Shown here in pieces: positions 52,326-60,469 of a stretch of 64,000 nucleotides of DNA. The stretch is from CAYZJK01 sp964479125 (GTDB taxonomy: Bacteria; Patescibacteriota; Saccharimonadia; Saccharimonadales; Saccharimonadaceae). The stretch is from assembly GCA_964479125.1 (NCBI GenBank), contig CAYZJK010000001.1, positions 1-64,000 of the forward strand. The letters are read 5' to 3'. Within the stretch, counting starts at the first letter, position 1. Each line of letters starts with the position of its first letter. A program made the position numbers and the translations under genes. The notes under the pieces are model-generated. The model made no database searches. It saw only the letters and a list, made by a program, of their open reading frames with translations, and had not been told where the DNA came from.

Positions 52326-53181
52326 AGTGTGTAACTCCGTGATCATTAGACTCACCATCTAATTGACTAAGTGCCTGTTCCATTTCTTTTTTATTTGGAA
52401 CTTTGCCATGCCAGCGATAATCGTGCTCCATGAAGTTAACTCCACGCCCTGGTGTGGTGTGAAGGATAATCATATTCGGATCATGCGGCATTTGCTTAGC
52501 CCATTCAACAGCTTTGATAATCGCTTCAATATCATGACCATCAACATTCTGAACCAACCACCCAAAACTCTCCCACTTAGCCTGGAGATCTTCTAGTGGC
52601 ATAACATCATTAGTACTGCCATCGATCTGGATATTGTTTCGGTCAATAAAACCAATTAGTCGACCAAGCTTATACTTACCAGCAAACATAGCGGCTTCCC
52701 AGATATTGCCTTCATTTAACTCGCCGTCACCCATTAGCGTATAAACATAACGATCGGGATTACCGTCGAAATACTGCAAACTATATGCGTAGCCTGCTGC
52801 TTGACTTAAACCACTCCCTAACGGCCCACTGGTGGTTTCAATACCAGGCAGCATCAAGCGCTCAGGATGACCCTGAAGAGGACTACCTAGTCGCCTTAAG
52901 TTCTTTAATTCACTCTTATCGAAAAACCCGGCTTCTGCCATCGCTGCATACAGTATTGGCACAGTGTGTCCGTTACTTAAAATGTATACATCCCGCTCAG
53001 CCCAGTTAGGCTCATCAGGTCGGATATTTAGCACCGAGAAATACATCGCTGCATAAAAGTCAGCTAAGCCAAGCGGCCCGGCTGTATGCCCACTGCCAGC
53101 TAGGTAAAGCATCTCAATGACATGCCTGCGCAATATGCGAGCTGTATCTTCAAGCTCGATAAGAGAACGAGTTTTTCGCAT
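52315..53181 (-). CDS. Transketolase, N-terminal subunit
   Basis: 288 residues with the thiamine-diphosphate-binding domain: LAGSGHTAGPLGLADFYAAM, GHPERLMLPGIETTSGPLG, GDGELNEGNIWEAAMFA (the GDG...N cofactor motif) and DRNNIQIDG. Split transketolases are common in archaea and several CPR bacteria. The gene starts 6 bases after rpe in the order rpiB-rpe-tktN-tktC. Confidence 0.94.
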   Translation of the reverse strand: MRKTRSLIELEDTARILRRHVIEMLYLAGSGHTAGPLGLADFYAAMYFSVLNIRPDEPNWAERDVYILSNGHTVPILYAAMAEAGFFDKSELKNLRRLGSPLQGHPERLMLPGIETTSGPLGSGLSQAAGYAYSLQYFDGNPDRYVYTLMGDGELNEGNIWEAAMFAGKYKLGRLIGFIDRNNIQIDGSTNDVMPLEDLQAKWESFGWLVQNVDGHDIEAIIKAVEWAKQMPHDPNMIILHTTPGRGVNFMEHDYRWHGKVPNKKEMEQALSQLDGESNDHGVTHYGS

Positions 53182-53187
53182 AAATAT

Positions 53188-53832
53188 CTAGAATACACCC
53201 TTTTTATTAATTTCAGTTACCAGTGTGTCGTAGGTTGTCGTAGGGTCTGGAGAGTTATGGATTGCACTGCCGACGTTAAGGACATCTACACCACCTTGCT
53301 TAATACCGTAGGCGTTATCGATAGTCACACCGCCATCCCAGCCAATTTCAGCATCTGGGTTAATCTTCTTAATCAAGCGCACCTTCTCTAGCTGCATTAG
53401 ACTTGCCTGACCGCCGAAGCTACCAAGATTACCGCTAAAGATCATGACGTGATCCGCTTCGCGGATTTCAGCCTCTTTATTACTTGGCACAGTTGGCCGC
53501 TGCAGGGCAATCCCAGCTTTAATATTGTATTGCTTGAGTGTAGCGAGAATTGCTGGCATATCACCCTCTGCTTCAGCATGGAATATCACCATGTGCGGCT
53601 TCAGACGGATGAGCTGTACTAAATAATCTTCTGGACGCTGCACCATGGCGTGTACGTCAACCTGCAGTTCTTCTGGCCACCATAAATCATCAACCCCAAC
53701 AGTAAAACTTTGAGCGAACATACCATCAGTAATATCGACTTGAATACGAGGAGCGAAGGTTATCACTTTCTCCATCTGAGCTTTATATACGTCAGTATTC
53801 TCAGCTAGTACAGTAGGACTAATTATTGCCAT
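53188..53832 (-). CDS. rpe: Ribulose-phosphate 3-epimerase
   Basis: 214 residues, a TIM barrel interconverting ribulose 5- and xylulose 5-phosphate. ISPTVLAENTDVY at the N-terminus, VDITDGMFAQSF (His of the usual D-x-M-D-G-x-F replaced; D present), VDVHAMVQRPED, and the C-terminal catalytic IGWDGGVTIDNA with GGVDVLNVGSAI. Slightly diverged from the canonical H-x-D-x-M-D-G motif. Two bases after rpiB. Confidence 0.88.
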   Translation of the reverse strand: MAIISPTVLAENTDVYKAQMEKVITFAPRIQVDITDGMFAQSFTVGVDDLWWPEELQVDVHAMVQRPEDYLVQLIRLKPHMVIFHAEAEGDMPAILATLKQYNIKAGIALQRPTVPSNKEAEIREADHVMIFSGNLGSFGGQASLMQLEKVRLIKKINPDAEIGWDGGVTIDNAYGIKQGGVDVLNVGSAIHNSPDPTTTYDTLVTEINKKGVF

Positions 53833-53834
53833 CT

Positions 53835-54287
53835 TTAAATCTCATCAATCTGCGCATTGCGTCGCTTAAAACGTGGTGCATCTGCAAACGGAGTTTCTAA
53901 CCACGCATCTATTATCTTTTTCCACTCTTCGGCGTGACCATCAAGAATCCGACCAGGTAAACATAAGACATTGCTGTCGTTATCATTCCGGGTTAGCCTT
54001 GCCTCTTCTTCATCCCAAACCACACTCGCCCGGATACCCCGGAAGCGATTAGCAGCCATACACATGCCCTGTCCGCCGCCACAAATTAAAATTGCACGCG
54101 GGTCGGCTGAGTCGTGCTCACCCAGTACCTTTAGTGCCGCCATTTGAGCGAACTGCGGAAAGTCATCCTCTGGATTTGCTTCCTTGTTTCCAACATCTTC
54201 TACTTCGTAGCCTCGCTTAGCTAAGTAAGCAAAGACCTCTTCTTTTAGTCGAAAGCCATTATGATCAGCGCCTAGGAAAATCTTCAT
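53835..54287 (-). CDS. rpiB: Ribose-5-phosphate isomerase B
   Basis: 150 residues from the chosen start MKIFLGADHNGF (54287). ADHNGFRLKEE near the N-terminus, the anion-hole segment ICGGGQGMCMAANRFRGIRA (Cys replaced by Gly-Gln context but the GxGxG-like loop is kept), and NDSNVLCLPGR. An upstream frame extension to 54311 lies inside the promoter: TTTACA-17-TATACT ends 7 bases before this ATG. First gene of the pentose-phosphate operon. Confidence 0.93.
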   Translation of the reverse strand: MKIFLGADHNGFRLKEEVFAYLAKRGYEVEDVGNKEANPEDDFPQFAQMAALKVLGEHDSADPRAILICGGGQGMCMAANRFRGIRASVVWDEEEARLTRNDNDSNVLCLPGRILDGHAEEWKKIIDAWLETPFADAPRFKRRNAQIDEI

Positions 54288-54294
54288 AACTATA

Positions 54295-54323
54295 AGTATA
54301 AGCATTATCACTCAAGGTGTAAA
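54295..54323 (-). promoter_or_regulatory. Pentose-phosphate operon promoter
   Basis: Minus-strand -35 TTTACA (54318-54323), 17-base spacer, -10 TATACT (54295-54300); leaderless rpiB. Confidence 0.75.
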
Positions 54324-54371
54324 CATCGAGCAACACAGCAACACTAAACCTCCTGCCAGACGCAACTAATT

Positions 54372-54656
54372 TTAATCAACCAGATATCCAGCGTATGGCT
54401 CACTCCAATCAATCTGAGAGCACATTTCTGGGTTAACCTGACACTCCACTAAACTCTCGACTGCCCTACGGGTTTCTGCACTTCGCTTATTTAAAGCACC
54501 ATTCGCCTCCCATACCATATCGTTATATTTAACGTTATGAACAAGCGATACGAACGTATATACAGAAAGCAGCAAGGATAAAATTGATACAACTAGAGTT
54601 ATCCTAACTAATTTACTATCTAGAGACATTTTTTCTTTTTTGTTTTTCTTGTTCAT
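54372..54656 (-). CDS. Small signal-anchored protein with Cys pair, paralogue A
   Basis: 94 residues from the second-choice ATG at 54656 (MNKKNKKEKMSLDSK); the longer frame from 54725 runs through the gapA terminator. Basic N-terminus, one membrane helix (about 17-40), then an outer domain WEANGALNKRSAETRRAVES with ECQVNPEMCSQIDW. TATGCT ends 7 bases before this ATG, fitting a leaderless start. It shares its layout and W-E...R(R)..(V/I)E..(V)EC...C pattern with the protein at 58308-58568. Confidence 0.6.
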   Translation of the reverse strand: MNKKNKKEKMSLDSKLVRITLVVSILSLLLSVYTFVSLVHNVKYNDMVWEANGALNKRSAETRRAVESLVECQVNPEMCSQIDWSEPYAGYLVD

Positions 54657-54682
54657 ACCAACAAGCATAACAACTAATACAA

Positions 54683-54713
54683 AAAAAGACAGTCCGCACT
54701 GGACTGCCTTTTT
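54683..54713 (-). terminator. gapA terminator
   Basis: Stem GGCAGTCC / GGACTGTC (one G-U) with A5/T5 flanks and loop of 5; seven T follow on the minus strand. Confidence 0.8.
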
Positions 54714-54732
54714 GCGCCTTAACATCTCTATT

Positions 54733-55755
54733 TTAGTGAGACCGCTGCAACACTCGACCCATGTCGACTACCAGCTCAACTAGGCGGTTAGAGTAACCCC
54801 ACTCGTTGTCGTACCAGACACAAACCTTAACTAGATTGCCATCTACTACACGAGTTAGAGGAAGATCTACAATACCTGAATGAGAGTTGCCAATGAAGTC
54901 ACGGCTAACTAGCTCTTTTTCAGTAACAGCTAGAATACCTTGATAGAAAGGTTCAGCCGCAGCCTTCTTAAATGCATTGTTAATATCTTCAACAGTTACA
55001 TCTCGACTAAGAAGTGCTGTTACGTCTGAGATAGATACTACTGGAGTTGGTACTCGCATGCTAATACCGTCAAACTTACCCTTTAGACTAGGCATCACCT
55101 TAGTTACGGCAATTGCAGCACCGGTTGAAGTTGGTACGATGTTTTCTGCGGCATTTCGAGCTTCACGAAGATCTTTAGCTGGAGCATCTTGAAGCTTCTG
55201 GCTAGCTGTGTAGCTATGGACAGTTGTAAGCATAGACTTTTCAACGCCGAACTCAGCATCAAGAATAGACATAACTGCACCAAGACTGTTTGTTGTACAA
55301 CTAGCGTTAGATACAATGTGAGTAGCCTCATCAACACCCTCCTCGTTAACACCAAGTACGATAGTGTCGGCATCTTCGCTCTTAGTTGGACCACTGATAA
55401 CTACGCGCTTTGCACCAGCGTCTAGGTGCTTACGAGCATCCTCGCTCTTAGTAAAGAAACCGGTAGACTCGATTACAATATCAACGTTTAATTCACCCCA
55501 AGGTAGGCTCGATGGGTCGCGCTCACTCAATACCTTAATAGTCTGACCATTTACTGTGATACCCTCATCATTACTTGAAACGTCGTGACGATATTCACCG
55601 TAGTTACTGTCGTATTGCAACAAGTGAGCTAAAGTTGATGTTTCTGTTAGGTCATTAATGGCTACGATCTCGATATCATTACGCTCGAAAGCTACCTTAA
55701 AGGCACTTCGTCCAATACGACCGAAGCCGTTAATACCTACTCGAATCTTACTCAT
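54733..55755 (-). CDS. gapA: Glyceraldehyde-3-phosphate dehydrogenase
   Basis: 340 residues. NAD-binding GINGFGRIGRSAFK (about 6-19), catalytic Cys in SNASCTTNSLG (about 149-159), and the C-terminal WYDNEWGYSNRLVEL. Oxidises glyceraldehyde 3-phosphate in glycolysis. Own promoter (TTGTGA-18-TATACT, 55797-55826) overlapping the divergent rel promoter, and own terminator. Confidence 0.97.
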   Translation of the reverse strand: MSKIRVGINGFGRIGRSAFKVAFERNDIEIVAINDLTETSTLAHLLQYDSNYGEYRHDVSSNDEGITVNGQTIKVLSERDPSSLPWGELNVDIVIESTGFFTKSEDARKHLDAGAKRVVISGPTKSEDADTIVLGVNEEGVDEATHIVSNASCTTNSLGAVMSILDAEFGVEKSMLTTVHSYTASQKLQDAPAKDLREARNAAENIVPTSTGAAIAVTKVMPSLKGKFDGISMRVPTPVVSISDVTALLSRDVTVEDINNAFKKAAAEPFYQGILAVTEKELVSRDFIGNSHSGIVDLPLTRVVDGNLVKVCVWYDNEWGYSNRLVELVVDMGRVLQRSH

Positions 55756-55796
55756 GTCCTACCCCTTCCCGGTTTAGCATTAGCATTTCTCCTGTT

Positions 55797-55826
55797 AGTA
55801 TATAACACTACTTTGCGAAATCACAA
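55797..55826 (-). promoter_or_regulatory. gapA promoter
   Basis: Minus-strand -35 TTGTGA (55821-55826), 18-base spacer, -10 TATACT (55797-55802). It interlocks with the rel promoter, so the two may compete. Confidence 0.7.
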
Positions 55827-55841
55827 TAAACACCCTATAAT
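55813..55841 (+). promoter_or_regulatory. rel promoter, leaderless
   Basis: -35 TTGCGA (55813-55818), 17-base spacer, -10 TATAAT (55836-55841), then 6 bases to the ATG. Confidence 0.8.
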
Positions 55842-55847
55842 AATCAT

Positions 55848-57410
55848 ATGAAAAAGCAAGCTTTATTAGATTATGTAGCCGAACAGTACTCTGAAAACCA
55901 GGTGCTAGAGATTGAGCTTGCTATCGATTTTGCTACTAACGCGCACCGTGGGCAAAAGCGAAAGAGTGGCGAGCCATATATTACCCACCCACTCTCGGTG
56001 GCGCACAAACTAGCATCATGGGGTATGGACGCCGATACAGTTCTAGCTGGAATCATGCATGACACAGTTGAAGATACTGACGCTACCCTAGAGCAAATCG
56101 AATCTCTATTTGGCCGAGACGTAGCCTTTCTAGTTGACGGCGTAACTAAGATTTCTCAGGCTCGCGCTGGCATGCGCGACCTTGGCAGCTATCTACCGCA
56201 GACGACCGATAATCTATCTAAGCTCCTTATTGCTGTCTCCGAAGACGTTCGCGTCATTATCATTAAACTTGCTGACCGCCTACACAACCTTCAAACCCTT
56301 CAGCACATGAAGCCTGAGAAGCAGAAGAAGATTGCTAAAGAGAGCCTTGAAGTGTTTGGACCAATTGCCGACCGGCTAGGTATGGGTCGATTACGCATGG
56401 AGATCGAAGAGCTAGCTTTTAGCTACCTCGACCCAGAAGAATTCAAGCGACTCAAGAACATTATGCGTAAGCGGCTCGGCAAAAGTACTCGTAAACTCGG
56501 TGAAGTTCGACTTGAAGTTGAGAAGACTCTGACTAAAGCTGGTATCAATTTTGAAATTGATGGTCGCGTTAAGAGTGTATATAGCCTTCACAAAAAGCTT
56601 AATAAGGTAAATTCAATTGATGATATCTATGACCTAATCGCTTTACGCGTCATCGTCGACAATAAAGAAGAGTGCTACCGCGTATTAGGTATTCTACACA
56701 GCATGTATCAGCCGATGATCGCGCGTATCAAAGACTACATTTCAGCGCCAAAGCCAAACGGCTACCAAAGTCTTCACACCACTGTCATTACACCTAACAA
56801 GCAGATTGTTGAATTCCAGATTCGTAGTACTGAAATGCATGAATACGCCGAGCGTGGTCTTGCAGCCAGCTTCCACTACCACGACCAGAAGAACACTAAA
56901 AGCTACACCAAGAAAAAGAGCTCGTCTACCCTACCGCCAAACCTTCAATGGATTTCTCGCCTCCAGGAAGTAGCAGCTCAACTTCAAGAAGATAAGGAAT
57001 TCGCTCGCGACCAACTAAATATCGACCTGTTCGCTGACCGCATCTTCGTTTATTCACCAAAGGGAGACATCTTCAATCTACCTGAAGGCGCACTGCCACT
57101 AGACTACGCCTATACAGTTCACACTGATGTTGGCAAGCACGCCTACGCCTTTAGGGTTAATGGCTCGATTCAGGCATTTGACAAACCGTTAGTTAACGGT
57201 GACGTAGTTGAAGTAATTACCAGAAAAACTACTCTTCCAAAAACTGCTTGGCTAGATTTAGTTAAGACCTCGCAGGCTAAAAGTAAGATTCGTCAGCAGC
57301 TAAAGCAGCTCGGACTTATTGAAGGTATCACTCAAGCCGCCGCTATTATCCGCCATAAAGCCGGACGATCTAAAAAAGAATCTAAACAAAGAGAAGGCCG
57401 ACAGGTTTAA
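55848..57410 (+). CDS. RelA/SpoT-type (p)ppGpp synthetase/hydrolase
   Basis: 520 residues. HD hydrolase domain (YITHPLSVA, GIMHDTVEDTD with the HDxxED metal motif intact, about 66-71), synthetase domain (DLIALRVIV, PKPNGYQSLHTTV, about 230-330) and TGS domain (RIFVYSPKGDIFNLPEGALPLDYAYTVH). The C-terminal zinc-finger and ACT domains of full-length Rel (700+ residues) are missing, so ribosome sensing may differ. Both catalytic centres look intact. Confidence 0.93.
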   Translation: MKKQALLDYVAEQYSENQVLEIELAIDFATNAHRGQKRKSGEPYITHPLSVAHKLASWGMDADTVLAGIMHDTVEDTDATLEQIESLFGRDVAFLVDGVTKISQARAGMRDLGSYLPQTTDNLSKLLIAVSEDVRVIIIKLADRLHNLQTLQHMKPEKQKKIAKESLEVFGPIADRLGMGRLRMEIEELAFSYLDPEEFKRLKNIMRKRLGKSTRKLGEVRLEVEKTLTKAGINFEIDGRVKSVYSLHKKLNKVNSIDDIYDLIALRVIVDNKEECYRVLGILHSMYQPMIARIKDYISAPKPNGYQSLHTTVITPNKQIVEFQIRSTEMHEYAERGLAASFHYHDQKNTKSYTKKKSSSTLPPNLQWISRLQEVAAQLQEDKEFARDQLNIDLFADRIFVYSPKGDIFNLPEGALPLDYAYTVHTDVGKHAYAFRVNGSIQAFDKPLVNGDVVEVITRKTTLPKTAWLDLVKTSQAKSKIRQQLKQLGLIEGITQAAAIIRHKAGRSKKESKQREGRQV

Positions 57411-57417
57411 CTCAGAC

Positions 57418-57448
57418 AACAATCCACCAGTTTAATTGGTGTATTGTT
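57418..57448 (+). terminator. rel terminator
   Basis: 12-bp stem with one mismatch (57418-57429 / 57437-57448), loop GTTTAAT, then TTTACC. Confidence 0.6.
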
Positions 57449-57780
57449 TACCTCTCATCCGTAAAACTCCTACACTATCGACACCTCAAGTCTAGTTCGT
57501 GGGCAAACTTTATCTAGCTACAATCTTCCATGCTTCGTCATGGACCTCTACAGTGCAAATACATAACTTGCTCGCAGAATAGCGCGTCTTGATAGCAATT
57601 TATAACGTCAATCCATATAAACTATATATATCAGCAAGTGACAACCTCGCCACCTAGGCATCTACATCTTTTGTATTTTTATAGCAATCGGCCACAAAAA
57701 TACTCCAACATGAGAAGCTTTTCTATAGAAATTGAAAGCACTACCCGTCTATAATGAGTTTATTACGTCTAAAAATGGAA
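57449..57780. other. Gene-free stretch
   Basis: About 330 bases, AT-rich. A minus-strand run encoding HDEAWKIVAR then a stop (near 57515-57600) may be a gene scrap, but it has no start or recognisable homology. No RNA gene seen. Confidence 0.4.
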
Positions 57781-57781
57781 A

Positions 57782-57804
57782 AACCTCCCCTTAACAGGGA
57801 GGTT
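57782..57804 (-). terminator. Terminator of secreted protein gene
   Basis: 8-bp stem AACCTCCC / GGGAGGTT, loop of 7, then TTTCCATTTTTAG on the minus strand. Confidence 0.75.
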
Positions 57805-57814
57805 GTCCGTCTAT

Positions 57815-58168
57815 CTACACCCATCCGATATCATACAGTGCGGTCGTACCCCAGGGCCTAGACACATACACTGATGTGTCGTGCCACCGCCCGTCCAGGC
57901 ACTTAATAGTCATGAAGACATATGAATTACCCGGCCAAGCTGGAACACCATAGATACTAAAGTTGAACTCATTGAATGCTCCATCGACAACGCCAGAAGA
58001 GTTAGCTCCGCTGTACGACACCCAGTCAACAGAGCTACCTCCACAGCTATATCCTCTGACGTGAACATGATCAGATAGCGGATGTGCGCTAGCAACCGGA
58101 GTGGCAACAAGAGGGAGCGCAGCAAAAGTAGCTAGAACTGCTGCAACCCTACGTCTTAGAGTAGTCAT
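57815..58168 (-). CDS. Small secreted protein
   Basis: 117 residues from the ATG at 58168, supported by AAAGGA about 7 bases upstream; the longer frame to 58261 crosses the promoter. A signal peptide MTTLRRRVAAVLATFAALPL..ASA (cut about residue 28) precedes a mature domain of about 90 residues with two cysteines (SCGGSS and IKCLDG) that could form a disulfide, rich in W, Y, S and G, probably beta. No membrane anchor. Promoter TTGATA-17-TACACT and own terminator make it a stand-alone exported factor. No family recognised. Confidence 0.65.
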   Translation of the reverse strand: MTTLRRRVAAVLATFAALPLVATPVASAHPLSDHVHVRGYSCGGSSVDWVSYSGANSSGVVDGAFNEFNFSIYGVPAWPGNSYVFMTIKCLDGRWHDTSVYVSRPWGTTALYDIGWV

Positions 58169-58207
58169 GTCCGTTTCCTTTCGGTAGACAGTACGGACTT
58201 TTACTAG

Positions 58208-58236
58208 TGTAACTATTAATACATCTTTTATCAAGC
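58208..58236 (-). promoter_or_regulatory. Promoter of secreted protein gene
   Basis: Minus-strand -35 TTGATA (58231-58236), 17-base spacer, -10 TACACT (58208-58213). Confidence 0.7.
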
Positions 58237-58307
58237 TCAACAACAAGTATGCCAAGAGCATCGATACTAACTTTGAAATACTTAAGCTTTAATGTTAAAC
58301 TGCCACT

Positions 58308-58568
58308 ATGAAACAATCTAAAATAAAAAACAACAAAATACTACCGTCAATTTCTATACTGTCACTAGCTATTTCAATACTTTCATTAGGCATAGCCCTA
58401 TATGCCGCCGCACCCAACAATGAAAATGCTGCCCAATGGGAGACTATAGAGCTTGTCAATGAGGCTCGTGCTGATAATCGTAGGTCAATTGAAAAAATTG
58501 TAGAATGCTACAATGCAAGTAGTGAATGTGTACTTGAATGGGATAACACAAAGGGGATAGTTAAGTAG
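58308..58568 (+). CDS. Small signal-anchored protein with Cys pair, paralogue B
   Basis: 86 residues: basic N-terminus, one membrane helix (about 11-34, SISILSLAISILSLGIALYA), then an outer domain WETIELVNEARADNRRSIEK with VECYNASSECVLEWD. Same order and spacing as the protein at 54372-54656, so they are paralogues. TAAACT ends 6 bases before the ATG. Terminator at 58665-58696. Function unknown. Confidence 0.6.
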   Translation: MKQSKIKNNKILPSISILSLAISILSLGIALYAAAPNNENAAQWETIELVNEARADNRRSIEKIVECYNASSECVLEWDNTKGIVK

Positions 58569-58664
58569 AAAGCAACTACATCCAGAAGCCAAAAAGCAAC
58601 GTTTACCTCTCTCGAATTAAAATAGTAACATCGTAATATATGCGATCTATACTCTCAAAACCCT

Positions 58665-58696
58665 AAGTCCGCTACGCGTATTGCAGTGGCGGACTT
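58665..58696. terminator. Terminator between converging genes
   Basis: 11-bp stem AAGTCCGCTAC / GTGGCGGACTT (one G-U), 10-base loop, then TTT on the plus strand and GGGTTTTG on the minus strand. Confidence 0.75.
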
Positions 58697-58722
58697 TTTG
58701 CCTCCGACCTGCTCTACAATAT

Positions 58723-59148
58723 CTAGCGTAGGTCACCTGGCGGTGAGTAGAAATCTATTGCCACTTGAACTAATCCTTGCCAGATTGGGTCAAAGATCCT
58801 CAACTCGTCGCGCTTACGCCACTCGTGAGACACATACTCGTCAGTTGGCGGAACGTAGCGGTTCATATTTTGGTCGAACAGAAGATAGAGAATATTCTCC
58901 TTAAGACCTTCACCTGGGACATACTGCGTATCTTCACCCGTAAGGGTAGCCGATTCGGTAAAGAGCATCATATTCAGGTTATCATCTAACCATTCATCTA
59001 ATGACCTAATATCTCCCAGTGAAGGGTCAACCACCCCTCCAGGTAGACTATAGATTGAACCTAAAGCGCCTGGACGATCACGTTTTAATACTAAATAGGT
59101 ATCATCCGGTCGTCTAATCAGCAGCTTTACAATTCGCTCATCTTGCAC
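58723..59148 (-). CDS. Nudix-fold-like protein with degenerate box
   Basis: 141 residues, GTG start overlapping the ppa stop by one base (TAGTG). VKLLIRRPDDTYLVLKRDRP and IYSLPGGVVDP match the start of Nudix hydrolases, but the Nudix box residues (G-x5-E-x7-RE-x2-EE) are not kept; SLDEWLDDNLN stands in their place. It may be inactive or bind a nucleotide without hydrolysis. Cotranscribed with pyrophosphatase, whose product is what Nudix enzymes often release. Confidence 0.6.
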   Translation of the reverse strand: MQDERIVKLLIRRPDDTYLVLKRDRPGALGSIYSLPGGVVDPSLGDIRSLDEWLDDNLNMMLFTESATLTGEDTQYVPGEGLKENILYLLFDQNMNRYVPPTDEYVSHEWRKRDELRIFDPIWQGLVQVAIDFYSPPGDLR

Positions 59149-59678
59149 TATTGATTATTCCAGCGCTCGATTGATTCTTTAATAACTGCCTTTGCTTCTT
59201 CTACATCACCCCAAGAAACAACTTCGGTAGTACCTGGCTTCTTAAGATCTTTGTAATGGTTGAAGTGGAATTCAATCTGACGAATGAGTTGCTGTGGCAG
59301 ATCCTCTAGAGAATTAATAGCATTGCCAGTGTGTCGGTCGTCTGCTGGAACTACTACAATCTTGTCATCAACTTCACCGTCGTCAACAAACTTCATTACG
59401 CCAATAATCTTGGCTTCTAAGAATACGCCGGTAGATACTGGCTCATCTGTAACTAGTAGCACGTCTAGTTCGTCGCCATCCTCATCTAGAGTTTGTGGGA
59501 TGAAACCATAGTTAGTAGGCTTAGCAAAAATCTTTGGCTCTACACGATCAATCATAAAAGCCTTTACGTCTCGATTCCACTCAACCTTGTGGTTGCTACC
59601 AGCTGGAATTTCATTTACTACATTAACAAGTCCGTTTTCGTAGTCACCTGGGGTTAGCACTGCATTAAAGTCTGCCAT
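59148..59678 (-). CDS. ppa: Inorganic pyrophosphatase
   Basis: 176 residues, family I. FMIDRVEPKIFAKPTNYGFIPQT and the metal motif DGDELDVLLVTDEPV (Asp triad) are intact, as is VPADDRHT. Hydrolyses PPi from tRNA charging and nucleic-acid synthesis. GGAG 6 bases before the ATG. First gene of a two-gene unit with the Nudix-like protein. Confidence 0.96.
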   Translation of the reverse strand: MADFNAVLTPGDYENGLVNVVNEIPAGSNHKVEWNRDVKAFMIDRVEPKIFAKPTNYGFIPQTLDEDGDELDVLLVTDEPVSTGVFLEAKIIGVMKFVDDGEVDDKIVVVPADDRHTGNAINSLEDLPQQLIRQIEFHFNHYKDLKKPGTTEVVSWGDVEEAKAVIKESIERWNNQ

Positions 59679-59716
59679 TTAATCTCCTTTATTCACCGAA
59701 TGTCTAATACCTCTAG

Positions 59717-59722
59717 TATACT
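59717..59722 (+). promoter_or_regulatory. GDPD -10, leaderless
   Basis: TATACT, 6 bases, ATG at 59729; no -35. Confidence 0.5.
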
Positions 59723-59728
59723 ATAAAC

Positions 59729-60427
59729 ATGTTAGTCTTTGGACATCGCGGCGTTAAGAAAACCTCTCCTGAGAACACTATCGCCGCTATTGAAGATGCC
59801 ATCAGCCAGGGTGCTGATGGCGTTGAGATTGATATCCAAATCACTCAGGATGGAGTACCAGTTCTACTGCACGACCCCACACTCACCCGGACCCACGGCA
59901 TCAAAAAGACGGTTTCTAAAATATCATTCTACGAATTAAAGCAGCTAACTGCTGACCAGCCCGTACCATCATTAGGTGAGGTGCTAGAACTCTACTGGAA
60001 GAAAACCTACTTCAACTTTGAAGTTAAGAGTAAGAATACCGGTAAAGCAGTTGTCAGTCTTATAGCGAGCGACTTCATTAAAGACGAGGAAGACTGGAAA
60101 TATTTCTTCATCTCTTCTTTTAAGATACGTGAACTTAGAGAGGCTAGACGACTAAGCGATAAGGTGCAAATCGCCCTGATTCACCAACGAGTTCCATTCA
60201 CATACTTTTGGTACCACCGTAAGCTAAGGTTCAGTGCAGTTGGGTTCTTCAAGCAGGCAACTCATCCGATCGCAACTATTGTGGCGCGTCGGATCGGTGT
60301 ACACACCTACGTCTATACAGTAAATCGCACCAAGGGATTCCAGATAGCGGCCAGAGAGGGCTTCGATGGTGTTATCACTGACTACCCAGCTAAGGCTATA
60401 GAATTTTTAAGCAAAATGAAAAAATAA
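59729..60427 (+). CDS. Glycerophosphodiester phosphodiesterase
   Basis: 232 residues, a short cytosolic GDPD TIM barrel. GHRGVKKTSPENTIAAIEDA (catalytic His-Arg, about 6-7), GVEIDIQITQDGVPVLLHDPT (metal Glu/Asp and second His), FEVKSKN, and VYTVNRTKGFQIA...GVITDYPAKA at the C-terminus. No signal peptide. It would split glycerophosphodiesters from scavenged lipids into glycerol 3-phosphate and alcohols. Confidence 0.93.
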   Translation: MLVFGHRGVKKTSPENTIAAIEDAISQGADGVEIDIQITQDGVPVLLHDPTLTRTHGIKKTVSKISFYELKQLTADQPVPSLGEVLELYWKKTYFNFEVKSKNTGKAVVSLIASDFIKDEEDWKYFFISSFKIRELREARRLSDKVQIALIHQRVPFTYFWYHRKLRFSAVGFFKQATHPIATIVARRIGVHTYVYTVNRTKGFQIAAREGFDGVITDYPAKAIEFLSKMKK

Positions 60428-60450
60428 CCCCTCACTAGAAGGGTTATTTT
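60421..60450. terminator. Bidirectional terminator
   Basis: 10-bp stem AAAATAACCC / GGGTTATTTT between converging GDPD and FKBP genes; it includes the GDPD stop codon. Confidence 0.75.
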
Positions 60451-60469
60451 ATTTAGATATATACTAGCC

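Noticed and set aside
53835..54311. Longer rpiB start adding MIMLILIV
   Set aside because: Those codons overlap the -10 region; TATACT lies 7 bases before the internal ATG, which also matches the family's N-terminus.
57515..57600. Gene remnant encoding HDEAWKIVAR on the minus strand
   Set aside because: Too short, bounded by stops, no start codon, no recognisable family.
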